Shown here one piece after another: positions 57,298-64,000 of a DNA stretch of 64,000 nucleotides (positions within the stretch are counted from its first letter, which is position 1; every line of letters begins with the position of its first letter). A model generated the notes under the pieces. That model was not told the DNA's origin. It made no database searches and worked only from the letters and a program-made list of their open reading frames with translations. This stretch comes from Myxacorys almedinensis A (lineage in GTDB: Bacteria; Cyanobacteriota; Cyanobacteriia; Leptolyngbyales; Leptolyngbyaceae). The stretch spans positions 1 to 64,000 of the forward strand of contig NZ_WVIE01000004.1 of assembly GCF_010091945.1 (NCBI RefSeq). Direction: 5' to 3'. The translations under genes and the position numbers were made by a program.

Positions 57298-57435
57298 ATG
57301 CTGGCAAGACTATTTCAAGCCGCAATCATAACGCTACTACTCAGTGGTTTGGCAGGGGTAGGAATTCTGGAAGACCCAGTATTGTCCAACTCTGTTTTGC
57401 ACTCTATCTCATCGCTTGAGTTGAGCCAGCGCTAA
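57298..57435 (+). CDS. Small secreted or membrane peptide, hypothetical
   Basis: A 45-codon frame begins MLARLFQAAIITLLLSGLAG and ends at TAA 57433. The N-terminal half is a basic residue followed by a hydrophobic stretch, like a signal peptide or single-span anchor. GAGG and GGAAG motifs precede the ATG. It lies in a 400-base gap between two short genes on the same strand. It may be a real small protein; evidence is limited to sequence pattern. Confidence 0.45.
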   Translation: MLARLFQAAIITLLLSGLAGVGILEDPVLSNSVLHSISSLELSQR

Positions 57436-57477
57436 CCTCTTCGTGTCAACCCAGCGTTGGGCGGAACCTAAACAGAA

Positions 57478-57825
57478 ATGGCATTGATTGTGCACATTAC
57501 CCAGAACGACCAGTGGCAACACGCAAAGCTCACGGGTTTCTACCGGGGTGACACTTTAGACTCAGAAGGCTTTATTCACTGCTCTCGACCCGACCAAGTA
57601 GTCTGGGTTGCTAACCAGTTGTATCGGGGGCAATCTTCGTTGGTGCTGCTGTGCATCGAGCCAAAAAAGGTTCGGGCGGAGATTAAGTATGAGGGACTTG
57701 AGGGAGGCGAAGCGTTTCCTCATGTTTATGGGGCACTTAATGTAGACGCGATCGCAGGGGTCTTACCGTTTGAGCCAGAGGCAGACGGTCACTTTACCTT
57801 ACCCGACGAATTAACCACACCTTGA
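57478..57825 (+). CDS. DUF952 family protein
   Basis: This 115-residue protein has the DUF952 signature: VHITQNDQWQHA near the start, DSEGFIHCSRPDQV and the C-terminal FPHVYGALNVDAI. The fold resembles ADP-ribosyltransferase-like enzymes, but function is unknown. Length is complete. Confidence 0.92.
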   Translation: MALIVHITQNDQWQHAKLTGFYRGDTLDSEGFIHCSRPDQVVWVANQLYRGQSSLVLLCIEPKKVRAEIKYEGLEGGEAFPHVYGALNVDAIAGVLPFEPEADGHFTLPDELTTP

Positions 57826-57930
57826 AGCCGCACCAAAACCGATAACAATATCTGGAATCCTCTCGCGAATTGTGTAGCATTTGTTAAGATTTTAAAACCG
57901 ATAACCCGCTACCTGTCCTGGAGAAATTGC

Positions 57931-59643
57931 ATGCTGCGATTGGAACACATTAGTAAGATTTACTCGACCGGGGAAGTTCTCAAGGATATTAATTGGGAAG
58001 TCAAGTCGGGTGATCGGATCGGGCTAGTTGGCGTAAATGGTGCCGGAAAATCAACCCAACTCAAAATCGTCGCAGGTGAGATTGAACCGACCTCTGGGGA
58101 AATTATTCGCCCATCTAGTCTCCGAATCGCGTATTTAACTCAAGAGTTTGAGGTTGATCCCACTCGGACGGTGCGGGAAGAGTTTTGGCGCGCCTTTCAA
58201 GAAGCCAACGATGTTCACGAAGCCCTGTCTGATATCCACCTTGCCCTAGAGAGCGCCGCCCCAGACGAGTTAGACGCGCTGCTTAACAAGATGGACAAGC
58301 TCCAACGGAAATTTGAAGGGATGGACGGCTATGGGCTAGATGCCAAAATTGAGAAGATCTTGCCAGATTTAGGATTTGAGGGAGAGGATGGCGATCGCTT
58401 GGTCAGCGCCTTTAGCGGCGGTTGGCAAATGCGAATGAGCTTAGGCAAGATTTTGCTTCAGACCCCAGATTTGCTGCTGCTAGATGAGCCGACCAACCAT
58501 CTGGATTTGGAAACCATCGAATGGCTAGAAACCTATCTCAAGGGCTTAACGACGCCCATGGTGATTGTTTCCCATGACCGCGAATTTTTAGATCGGCTCT
58601 GCACCCAAATCGTGGAAACAGAGCGCGGTGTCTCGACAACCTATCTTGGCAACTATTCGGCTTATTTACAGCAGAAACAAGAGATTCGGGATGCTCAACT
58701 GAGTGCCTTTGAGCGGCAGCAAAAAGAACTAGACAAGCAGCAAGCTTTTGTGGATCGCTTTCGGGCAAGTGCCACCCGCAGTACCCAAGCGAAAAGCCGC
58801 GAGAAGCAACTAGACAAAATTGAGCGGGTTGAAGCTCCTGATGCTGGCATGCGATCGCTGCACTTCCAATTTCCTCCTGCTCCCCGAAGCGGTCGCGAAG
58901 TCGTCATGATCGACCATCTGACCCATATTTATGATGACAAAATCTTATTTCTAGACGCCGAATTGCTGATTGAACGAGGTGATCGACTTGCTATTTTAGG
59001 GGCAAACGGAGCCGGAAAATCAACCCTACTTCGGCTAGTTACTGGAGCCGAAGCCCCAACAGAAGGGTCGGTAAAGTTAGGGGATCATAACGTTATTGCA
59101 AATTATTTTGAGCAAAATCAAGCCGAAGCTTTGGATCTCAAAAAAACTGTTTTAGATACGATTCATGACGAAGTACCCGACTGGAAAAATGAGGAAGTTC
59201 GCACATTGTTAGGGCGATTTCTGTTTAGCAGTGATACCGTCTTTAAAGACGTAGAGGCATTGAGCGGCGGGGAAAAAGCCCGGCTGGCTCTCGCAAAAAT
59301 GCTGCTTCGCCCTGCCAACCTACTGATTCTCGATGAGCCAACCAATCACCTCGATATTCCGGCTAAAGAGATGCTAGAAGCTGCCATCCGCAACTATGAT
59401 GGCAGCGTCATTATCGTGTCTCATGATCGTTACTTTATTTCGCAAACTGTAAACAAAATTGTTGAGATTCGAGACGGCGAATTGAGGCTTTATCGCGGCG
59501 ATTATCACTACTACCTCGACAAAGTTGCAGAAGAGAAGGAAAAAGCCAAGCTCTCTAAGATCGAGGCAGAAAAAGTAGAAAAAGTAGCGGCAAAACGCAT
59601 GAAGCAAAAAGAAAAAGAAAAGGCAAAAAAAGGGCAAAAATGA
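57931..59643 (+). CDS. ABC-F family ATPase (ribosome-associated)
   Basis: This 570-residue protein has two ABC domains and no membrane segment. Walker A sites are GVNGAGKST and GANGAGKST. Signatures are SAFSGGWQMRMSL and EALSGGEKARLALA. Walker B motifs are LLLLDEPTNHLD and LLILDEPTNHLD. An interdomain linker of about 80 charged residues and a Lys/Glu-rich tail follow the Uup/YfmR pattern. Members regulate translation on stalled ribosomes. GGAGA precedes the ATG. Confidence 0.92.
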   Translation: MLRLEHISKIYSTGEVLKDINWEVKSGDRIGLVGVNGAGKSTQLKIVAGEIEPTSGEIIRPSSLRIAYLTQEFEVDPTRTVREEFWRAFQEANDVHEALSDIHLALESAAPDELDALLNKMDKLQRKFEGMDGYGLDAKIEKILPDLGFEGEDGDRLVSAFSGGWQMRMSLGKILLQTPDLLLLDEPTNHLDLETIEWLETYLKGLTTPMVIVSHDREFLDRLCTQIVETERGVSTTYLGNYSAYLQQKQEIRDAQLSAFERQQKELDKQQAFVDRFRASATRSTQAKSREKQLDKIERVEAPDAGMRSLHFQFPPAPRSGREVVMIDHLTHIYDDKILFLDAELLIERGDRLAILGANGAGKSTLLRLVTGAEAPTEGSVKLGDHNVIANYFEQNQAEALDLKKTVLDTIHDEVPDWKNEEVRTLLGRFLFSSDTVFKDVEALSGGEKARLALAKMLLRPANLLILDEPTNHLDIPAKEMLEAAIRNYDGSVIIVSHDRYFISQTVNKIVEIRDGELRLYRGDYHYYLDKVAEEKEKAKLSKIEAEKVEKVAAKRMKQKEKEKAKKGQK

Positions 59644-59758
59644 GGCTTTATTCACAAGCAAAATAGAGGACTACATTAAACTCCGTCGGGGATCATTCAT
59701 AGAATGTGTAACGTTAAGAGTTTGTACTCATTTACGAATGAGGAATTTCGGTTAACTA

Positions 59759-59782
59759 TTGAAGCGTAAGTTGAAGCGTAAG
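59759..59782. repeat. 12-bp tandem duplication
   Basis: TTGAAGCGTAAG is repeated head to tail (59759-59770 and 59771-59782) in the spacer between the ABC-F gene and gpmI. Confidence 0.85.
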
Positions 59783-59914
59783 TCCTTCAACATTGACTTA
59801 ACCGATTCTTAAATTTCATCCCCAAGCCGATTTTTTGGGAGAGCAAGGAATTTAAGAGCCTTGAATGCAGTGGTATGATTTGCGGAGAAATATTAAGTGA
59901 AAGGGCGCGAATAT

Positions 59915-61513
59915 ATGGGTCAGATGCCTGTTTCTCCCGTAGTCCTGATTATTCTTGATGGATGGGGTTATCGCGAAGACACCGATGGCAACGCGATCGC
60001 AGCAGCAAAAACTCCGGTGATCAACAGCCTTTGGGCTGCTTACCCTCACACCCTGATTCGCACATCTGGCAAAGATGTCGGGTTGCCCGATGGTCAGATG
60101 GGCAACTCAGAGGTAGGGCATCTCAATATCGGAGCGGGCAGAGTTGTCCCTCAAGAATTGGTGCGGATTTCGGATGCGGTTGAAGATGGCAGTTTGCTCA
60201 GAAACCCAACGCTTGTGGAGGTCTGTCAAACGGTCTACCACCGTCAGAGCAAGCTTCATCTCGTCGGTTTGTGCTCCAATGGGGGCGTTCATTCTCACCT
60301 TAGCCATCTGTTAGGGTTGCTCAACCTGGCAAAGGCACAGGGCATTGCCGAGGTCTGTATCCATGTCACCACCGATGGGCGCGATACGCCACCGACCTCA
60401 GCACGAGACGACATTCGTTACCTCCAGGCGCACCTCGATCGCGTTGGCATTGGGCGCATTGTGACAGTGAGCGGACGCTACTACAGCATGGATCGCGATC
60501 ATCGATGGGATCGGGTACAGCGCGCCTACGACGTGATGACCCAAACCGGAGACGGAACGGGGCAATCGGCGGTGGATGTGCTCAACGCTTCCTACGCTGA
60601 AGGGGTGACAGACGAATTTGTGGTTCCAACCCGCATCGCTGCGGGAGCCGTTGAAGCCAATGATGGGGTAATTTTCTTTAATTTCCGCCCCGATCGCGCT
60701 AGACAACTGACTCAGGCGTTTGTTGATCCCCATTTCACTGGGTTTGAGCGCACCCCCATCGAGCCGCTCTCGTTTGTGACCTTCACGCAATACGATCCCT
60801 CGATGCCAGTTGCCGTTGCCTTTGCGCCGCAAAATCTAGACAACATTTTAGGGGAAGTCATTTCTCGTCAGGGGTTGCGCCAGTTTCGTACGGCTGAAAC
60901 TGAAAAGTATGCCCATGTGACGTACTTCTTTAATGGTGGGTTAGAAGACCCGTTGCCAGGAGAAGATCGAGAGCTAGTGCCAAGCCCGATGGTGATGACC
61001 TACGATCGCCAGCCTGAAATGTCAGCCGATGCGGTGACCGATGTTGCGATCGCGGCTATTGAAAAGCGCCTCTATTCCTTAGTTGTAATTAACTACGCTA
61101 ATCCGGATATGGTCGGGCACACTGGGCAGATGGATGCGACGGTGTGTGCCTTAGAAACGGTCGATCGATGTCTAGGCAAACTGCTAGAGCGAATTATTCA
61201 AGCGGGTGGAACGGCAATTATCCTCGCGGATCATGGCAACGCTGAGGTGATGTGGGATGAAAACGGCAACCCCTGGACAGCCCACACGACTAATCCTGTT
61301 CCGTTTATTCTGGTCGAAGGAGAAGGGATCAAGATTCCAGGGCATGGAACCGAGGTTGTGCTGCGAGAAGATGGGCGATTGGCAGACGTCGCGCCAACCA
61401 TTCTGGACATCCTGCAATTAGAGCAACCGGTAGAAATGACAGGACGTTCTATGATTCAGAAAGCCGAGTTTGATGTGAGAGCAAATCGGACACCTGTGAA
61501 AATTGCGCGATAA
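59915..61513 (+). CDS. gpmI: 2,3-bisphosphoglycerate-independent phosphoglycerate mutase
   Basis: This 532-residue Mn-dependent enzyme interconverts 3- and 2-phosphoglycerate. It has VLIILDGWGYR with metal-binding Asp15, the catalytic Ser65 in QMGNSEVGHLN, TDGRDTPPTSA and C-terminal NPDMVGHTG and ADHGNAE metal sites. The ATG at 59915 has GAAAGG upstream and is preferred to a GTG 6 codons earlier. secG follows after 90 bases, a common cyanobacterial pair. Confidence 0.95.
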   Translation: MGQMPVSPVVLIILDGWGYREDTDGNAIAAAKTPVINSLWAAYPHTLIRTSGKDVGLPDGQMGNSEVGHLNIGAGRVVPQELVRISDAVEDGSLLRNPTLVEVCQTVYHRQSKLHLVGLCSNGGVHSHLSHLLGLLNLAKAQGIAEVCIHVTTDGRDTPPTSARDDIRYLQAHLDRVGIGRIVTVSGRYYSMDRDHRWDRVQRAYDVMTQTGDGTGQSAVDVLNASYAEGVTDEFVVPTRIAAGAVEANDGVIFFNFRPDRARQLTQAFVDPHFTGFERTPIEPLSFVTFTQYDPSMPVAVAFAPQNLDNILGEVISRQGLRQFRTAETEKYAHVTYFFNGGLEDPLPGEDRELVPSPMVMTYDRQPEMSADAVTDVAIAAIEKRLYSLVVINYANPDMVGHTGQMDATVCALETVDRCLGKLLERIIQAGGTAIILADHGNAEVMWDENGNPWTAHTTNPVPFILVEGEGIKIPGHGTEVVLREDGRLADVAPTILDILQLEQPVEMTGRSMIQKAEFDVRANRTPVKIAR

Positions 61514-61603
61514 TGAGGTGAATATAGGGTTGAGTAGCGAGGACGGGTTGCACTGCCCGCTGCTCAAGTCATTCGCTTTACGTTTGGGGAGATCTTCTGT
61601 ACG

Positions 61604-61837
61604 ATGACGCTGATTACTGTTCTAAAAGCCATTTGGATGCTCTCTGCGGTAGGAATTATCATTCTTGTGCTGTTGCATAGCCCGAAAGGGGATGGTTTGG
61701 GAGGCTTGGGCGGACAATCTCAACTGTTTACCAGTGCCAAGAGCGCTGAAACAACGTTGAATCGAACAACTTGGATTTTAACCGTTCTGTTTATGGGACT
61801 CACCGTAATTTTGAGCGCAGGGTGGTTGGGTCGATAG
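61604..61837 (+). CDS. secG: Preprotein translocase subunit SecG
   Basis: This 77-residue membrane protein has two hydrophobic helices (VLKAIWMLSAVGIIILVLLH and TWILTVLFMGLTVILS) joined by the conserved Gly-rich loop SPKGDGLGGLGGQSQLF. It is the auxiliary subunit of the SecYEG channel. Confidence 0.94.
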   Translation: MTLITVLKAIWMLSAVGIIILVLLHSPKGDGLGGLGGQSQLFTSAKSAETTLNRTTWILTVLFMGLTVILSAGWLGR

Positions 61838-61868
61838 AGAGCCTGGCTCATGGCGCGGAGAATTGCCT

Positions 61869-62585
61869 ATGAACTGGGTTAGACGAGTGCTCCATCCAAT
61901 TTTGAGCAGGCATTTAGGGGCTAGCCTCGCTGGATGCCTTTTTTTGCTGTTGATTTTGTGTCCGGCTATATCTGAGGCGTTGCCTGCCGCTCAGACCCAT
62001 CCTTTACCACCCCGGTTAGCCCAGTGGCACGATCGAGCTAATCGTGGAGACTATTTTGAGCGAGTAGAGAAAACAACGCCAGGCTATCTGGTGTGGTCTG
62101 AGTTTCCGGTTAAGGTTTATGTCGATGGGGGGCGAGAGGAGGCGCGATCGCAGGTCTGGGATGATGCCGTTCGCCAAGCTGTGGACGAATGGAGCGCCTA
62201 CTTGCCCTTGCAGACTGTGACCCAAGCGCAACAGGCGGATATTGCGATCGTGCGGGCGGCTCCTCCCTTAAAATTTCCGCCGACGCAACGAGTCCGCTCG
62301 GCAGAAACTCGATTTGAGCTTTACACGAAGGGATCACCGGCTATTTTGTATCATCGCTGCTCAATTTTTATTCAGCCAAGTCAGGCAGATATTTATCTAG
62401 TCGCGGCGGCGCGGCACGAGCTAGGTCATGCGTTGGGTATTTGGGGGCATAGCCCAGTGGAGACAGATGCGTTATATTTTTCGCAAGTTCGCGATCCCTT
62501 GCCCATTTCCGAGCGAGATGTAAATACGCTAAAGCGCGTTTATCAGCAACCCACGCGGCTAGGATGGAAGGTGTCTAAAAAATAA
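61869..62585 (+). CDS. Metzincin-like (matrixin-type) secreted peptidase
   Basis: This 238-residue protein has a signal peptide (hydrophobic LAGCLFLLLILCPAISEA) and a zinc motif H183-E-L-G-H187-A-L-G190-I-W-G-H194. That is HExxHxxG with the third His one residue later than in the classical motif. A YFSQVRDPLPIS segment and the C-terminal NTLKRVYQQP helix agree with bacterial matrixin-like proteins. It is probably an exported protease. The ATG at 61869 is preferred to a TTG two codons earlier. Confidence 0.85.
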   Translation: MNWVRRVLHPILSRHLGASLAGCLFLLLILCPAISEALPAAQTHPLPPRLAQWHDRANRGDYFERVEKTTPGYLVWSEFPVKVYVDGGREEARSQVWDDAVRQAVDEWSAYLPLQTVTQAQQADIAIVRAAPPLKFPPTQRVRSAETRFELYTKGSPAILYHRCSIFIQPSQADIYLVAAARHELGHALGIWGHSPVETDALYFSQVRDPLPISERDVNTLKRVYQQPTRLGWKVSKK

Positions 62586-62625
62586 TCTGGCTGTAGCAAA
62601 TAGCTTACGCTACGGATGGGAGTGA

Positions 62626-63834
62626 ATGACCGAGCGAGATGTGGTTGCCCAAATTCAAGCCTTTAACAAAGGACGCCATCCTCAAGCGCTGATCTTGAAG
62701 TATAAAGCGATGGCAAAGAACGCCTTTGGGTTTCTGCGCGGAACGTGTCATCTGTTCTATCAGGATTTGCCTGCTGCCCTGCCGGTCTTTCAAAAGGCTC
62801 CACTTACTTGGAGTTGCGGCGATTTGCACTTTCAAAATTTTGGCAGTTTCAGAGGCGACGATCGCCTAGTCTATTTCGATGTGAATGATTTTGATGAAGC
62901 GCTGCTTGCCCCTTGTACATGGGATATTTCACGATTTCTAACGAGCATTTTAGTTGGAGCGCATACCCTCGGCGTCACCGACGAAGACGCGCAAGCCTTG
63001 TGCCAGTGCTTTTTGAAAACTTATACGGCGGCATTGGCAACGGGAAAAGCGAGCACAGTGCACGGCACAACGGCAACCGGACTTGTAAAAGACCTGTTAA
63101 AGCATCTCAAAACCCGAAGCCGTAAACAGTTTTTAGACGAGCGAACCATTGTGAAGGGTAAGACGCGATCGCTAAAATTAATCCCAGACAAAACCCTTGC
63201 CATCCGTGATTGCGATCGCACCCGCATCACAACGTTGATCAATACGTGGGCAGCCCATCAGAGCGATCCCCAATTCTTCAACGTGTTAGACGTCGCCTAT
63301 CGCATCGCTGGCACTGGAAGTTTGGGCTTAGAGCGCTACAGCGTTCTGGTGGAGGGATCGTCTCACGGCAATTGTTTGCTCGACCTCAAAGCCGCGCGAC
63401 CGTCCTCGCTTCAACCCTACGCCCAATTTCCCCAACCGATCTGGGGCAGCGAAGCTGAGAGAATTACAGCAATTCAGTTTCGGTTTCAAGAATCTGCTCC
63501 GGCGTTGCTCAATCCGCTCACGCTAGCCGATAAATCCACCGTTAAATCCTTCGTGCTGCGAGAACTTCAGCCCACAGCCGATCGCGTGGATCTCAATCAA
63601 TGGAAGGGCAAAATCAAACGCCTACAGAACGTAGTGGAAACCATGGCAGAAGTGACCGCATGGGGACAGTTACGAAGTGGTGGGCGGCAAGGATCTGCGA
63701 TCGCAGATACCCTGATCGCCTTCGCGGAAGATCCCGTTTGGCATCCCCCTATTCTGGACTATGCGCGATCGTACGCCGCTCAAGTCGAAGCCGATTATCA
63801 GATCGCTCAGTCTGCCTGGAATGACCTTGCCTAA
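62626..63834 (+). CDS. DUF2252 family protein
   Basis: This 402-residue protein has the DUF2252 core: SWSCGDLHFQNFGSF-type (here TWSCGDLHFQNFGSF) and YFDVNDFDEALLAPCTWDI, which resemble the catalytic HxxN and DxND sites of aminoglycoside-kinase-like folds. Kinase activity has not been shown for the family to my knowledge. The ATG at 62626 gives full length. The stop overlaps the end of the convergent gene by 4 bases. Confidence 0.9.
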   Translation: MTERDVVAQIQAFNKGRHPQALILKYKAMAKNAFGFLRGTCHLFYQDLPAALPVFQKAPLTWSCGDLHFQNFGSFRGDDRLVYFDVNDFDEALLAPCTWDISRFLTSILVGAHTLGVTDEDAQALCQCFLKTYTAALATGKASTVHGTTATGLVKDLLKHLKTRSRKQFLDERTIVKGKTRSLKLIPDKTLAIRDCDRTRITTLINTWAAHQSDPQFFNVLDVAYRIAGTGSLGLERYSVLVEGSSHGNCLLDLKAARPSSLQPYAQFPQPIWGSEAERITAIQFRFQESAPALLNPLTLADKSTVKSFVLRELQPTADRVDLNQWKGKIKRLQNVVETMAEVTAWGQLRSGGRQGSAIADTLIAFAEDPVWHPPILDYARSYAAQVEADYQIAQSAWNDLA

Positions 63835-64000
63835 GCGTCTCCGCCTGCCCTTGCCGATGTTGGCACCCACGTCTGGCAGGCATTAATCCCTAGCTGCGGA
63901 TTCTGTTCGTACTCTGCGCCTGTTACCCAAACACTGATCGAGCGATCTGCGTCTACAAAGTAAAGATAGCGAGCCGTGGGATCATACTTCAACCCCACCT
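63831..64000 (-). CDS. Conserved hypothetical protein, C-terminal part (partial)
   Basis: A minus-strand frame enters from the window edge and ends at TAG (63831-63833). The 55 visible residues read DPTARYLYFVDADRSISVWV and end ARAGGDA. It overlaps the DUF2252 stop by 4 bases in convergent orientation. The composition is protein-like; the N-terminus lies outside the window and the family was not recognised. Confidence 0.6.
   Translation of the reverse strand, partial: VGLKYDPTARYLYFVDADRSISVWVTGAEYEQNPQLGINACQTWVPTSARAGGDA

Noticed and set aside
1-64000. CRISPR arrays, prophage, intact IS elements and tRNA genes
   Set aside because: No regularly spaced repeats, phage structural genes, complete transposases or tRNA T-loop signatures were seen on either strand by eye.

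Overview
The window looks like chromosomal DNA of a cyanobacterium, probably a filamentous or otherwise large-genome member. The HIP1 palindrome GCGATCGC and its core CGATCG recur throughout. The gene set is typical of the phylum: a CrtW-type beta-carotene ketolase, a UbiA-type 4-hydroxybenzoate prenyltransferase and a chorismate lyase for plastoquinone, a Psb32-like TPM protein, a type IV pilin G/H-like protein, a SphR-like regulator with pst genes, and a gpmI-secG pair. Genus cannot be fixed from the sequence alone.

Layout: (1) 1-410, the 3' end of an rRNA operon (23S end, 5S, strong hairpin). (2) 979-8066, a SNF2 helicase with a SWIM zinc-finger partner, the plastoquinone prenyltransferase and a Ppx/GppA phosphatase. 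(3) 8067-9537, a long spacer without a convincing gene. (4) 9538-18443, an accessory glycan or nucleotide-sugar cluster: glucose-1-phosphate cytidylyltransferase, SDR epimerase/dehydratase, two zinc-finger SAM methyltransferases of the C-methyltransferase architecture, an Fe(II)/2-oxoglutarate dioxygenase, an L-2-hydroxyglutarate oxidase-like flavoprotein and a VanZ/LamG membrane protein. This is the least ordinary part of the window. (5) 18642-31277, mixed metabolism and maintenance: crtW, a SRPBCC protein, malic enzyme, a peptidoglycan-binding protein, radC, a decayed hicB-like gene, a methyltransferase, a LexA-like repressor, an AmpG-like transporter, a GNAT acetyltransferase and a large repeat protein. 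(6) 31347-37694, a Psb32-like protein, then sphR, pstB, pstA, pstC and pstS, all on the minus strand. Arrays of three TTAA boxes with identical spacing lie upstream of both pstS and sphR. (7) 38171-41477, a TonB-like protein converging on exbD/exbB, and a DUF4333 lipoprotein. (8) 41855-48558, an RHH protein, pfk, era, rsfS, yqeK, a zinc peptidase, a DUF1499 protein and thrB. (9) 48779-52589, chorismate lyase and three exopolysaccharide genes (WcaF-like, GT2, WcaI-like). (10) 53237-64000, a dehydrogenase, an Hpt protein, a pilin-like protein, a VOC protein, a tiny secreted ORF, a DUF952 protein, an ABC-F protein, gpmI, secG, a metzincin-like peptidase, a DUF2252 protein and a partial gene at the edge.

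How the genes fit together: phosphate uptake (pstSCAB) is probably controlled by the adjacent SphR through the TTAA arrays. Chorismate lyase and the UbiA enzyme supply consecutive steps toward plastoquinone. The two polysaccharide loci probably build and decorate surface glycans. No CRISPR array, intact transposase, prophage or tRNA gene was seen. Small-scale features worth attention are a LexA with Ala-Thr where the Ala-Gly cleavage site should be, a MITE-like element near 26.4 kb, and many 12-21 bp tandem duplications, nearly all in spacers.
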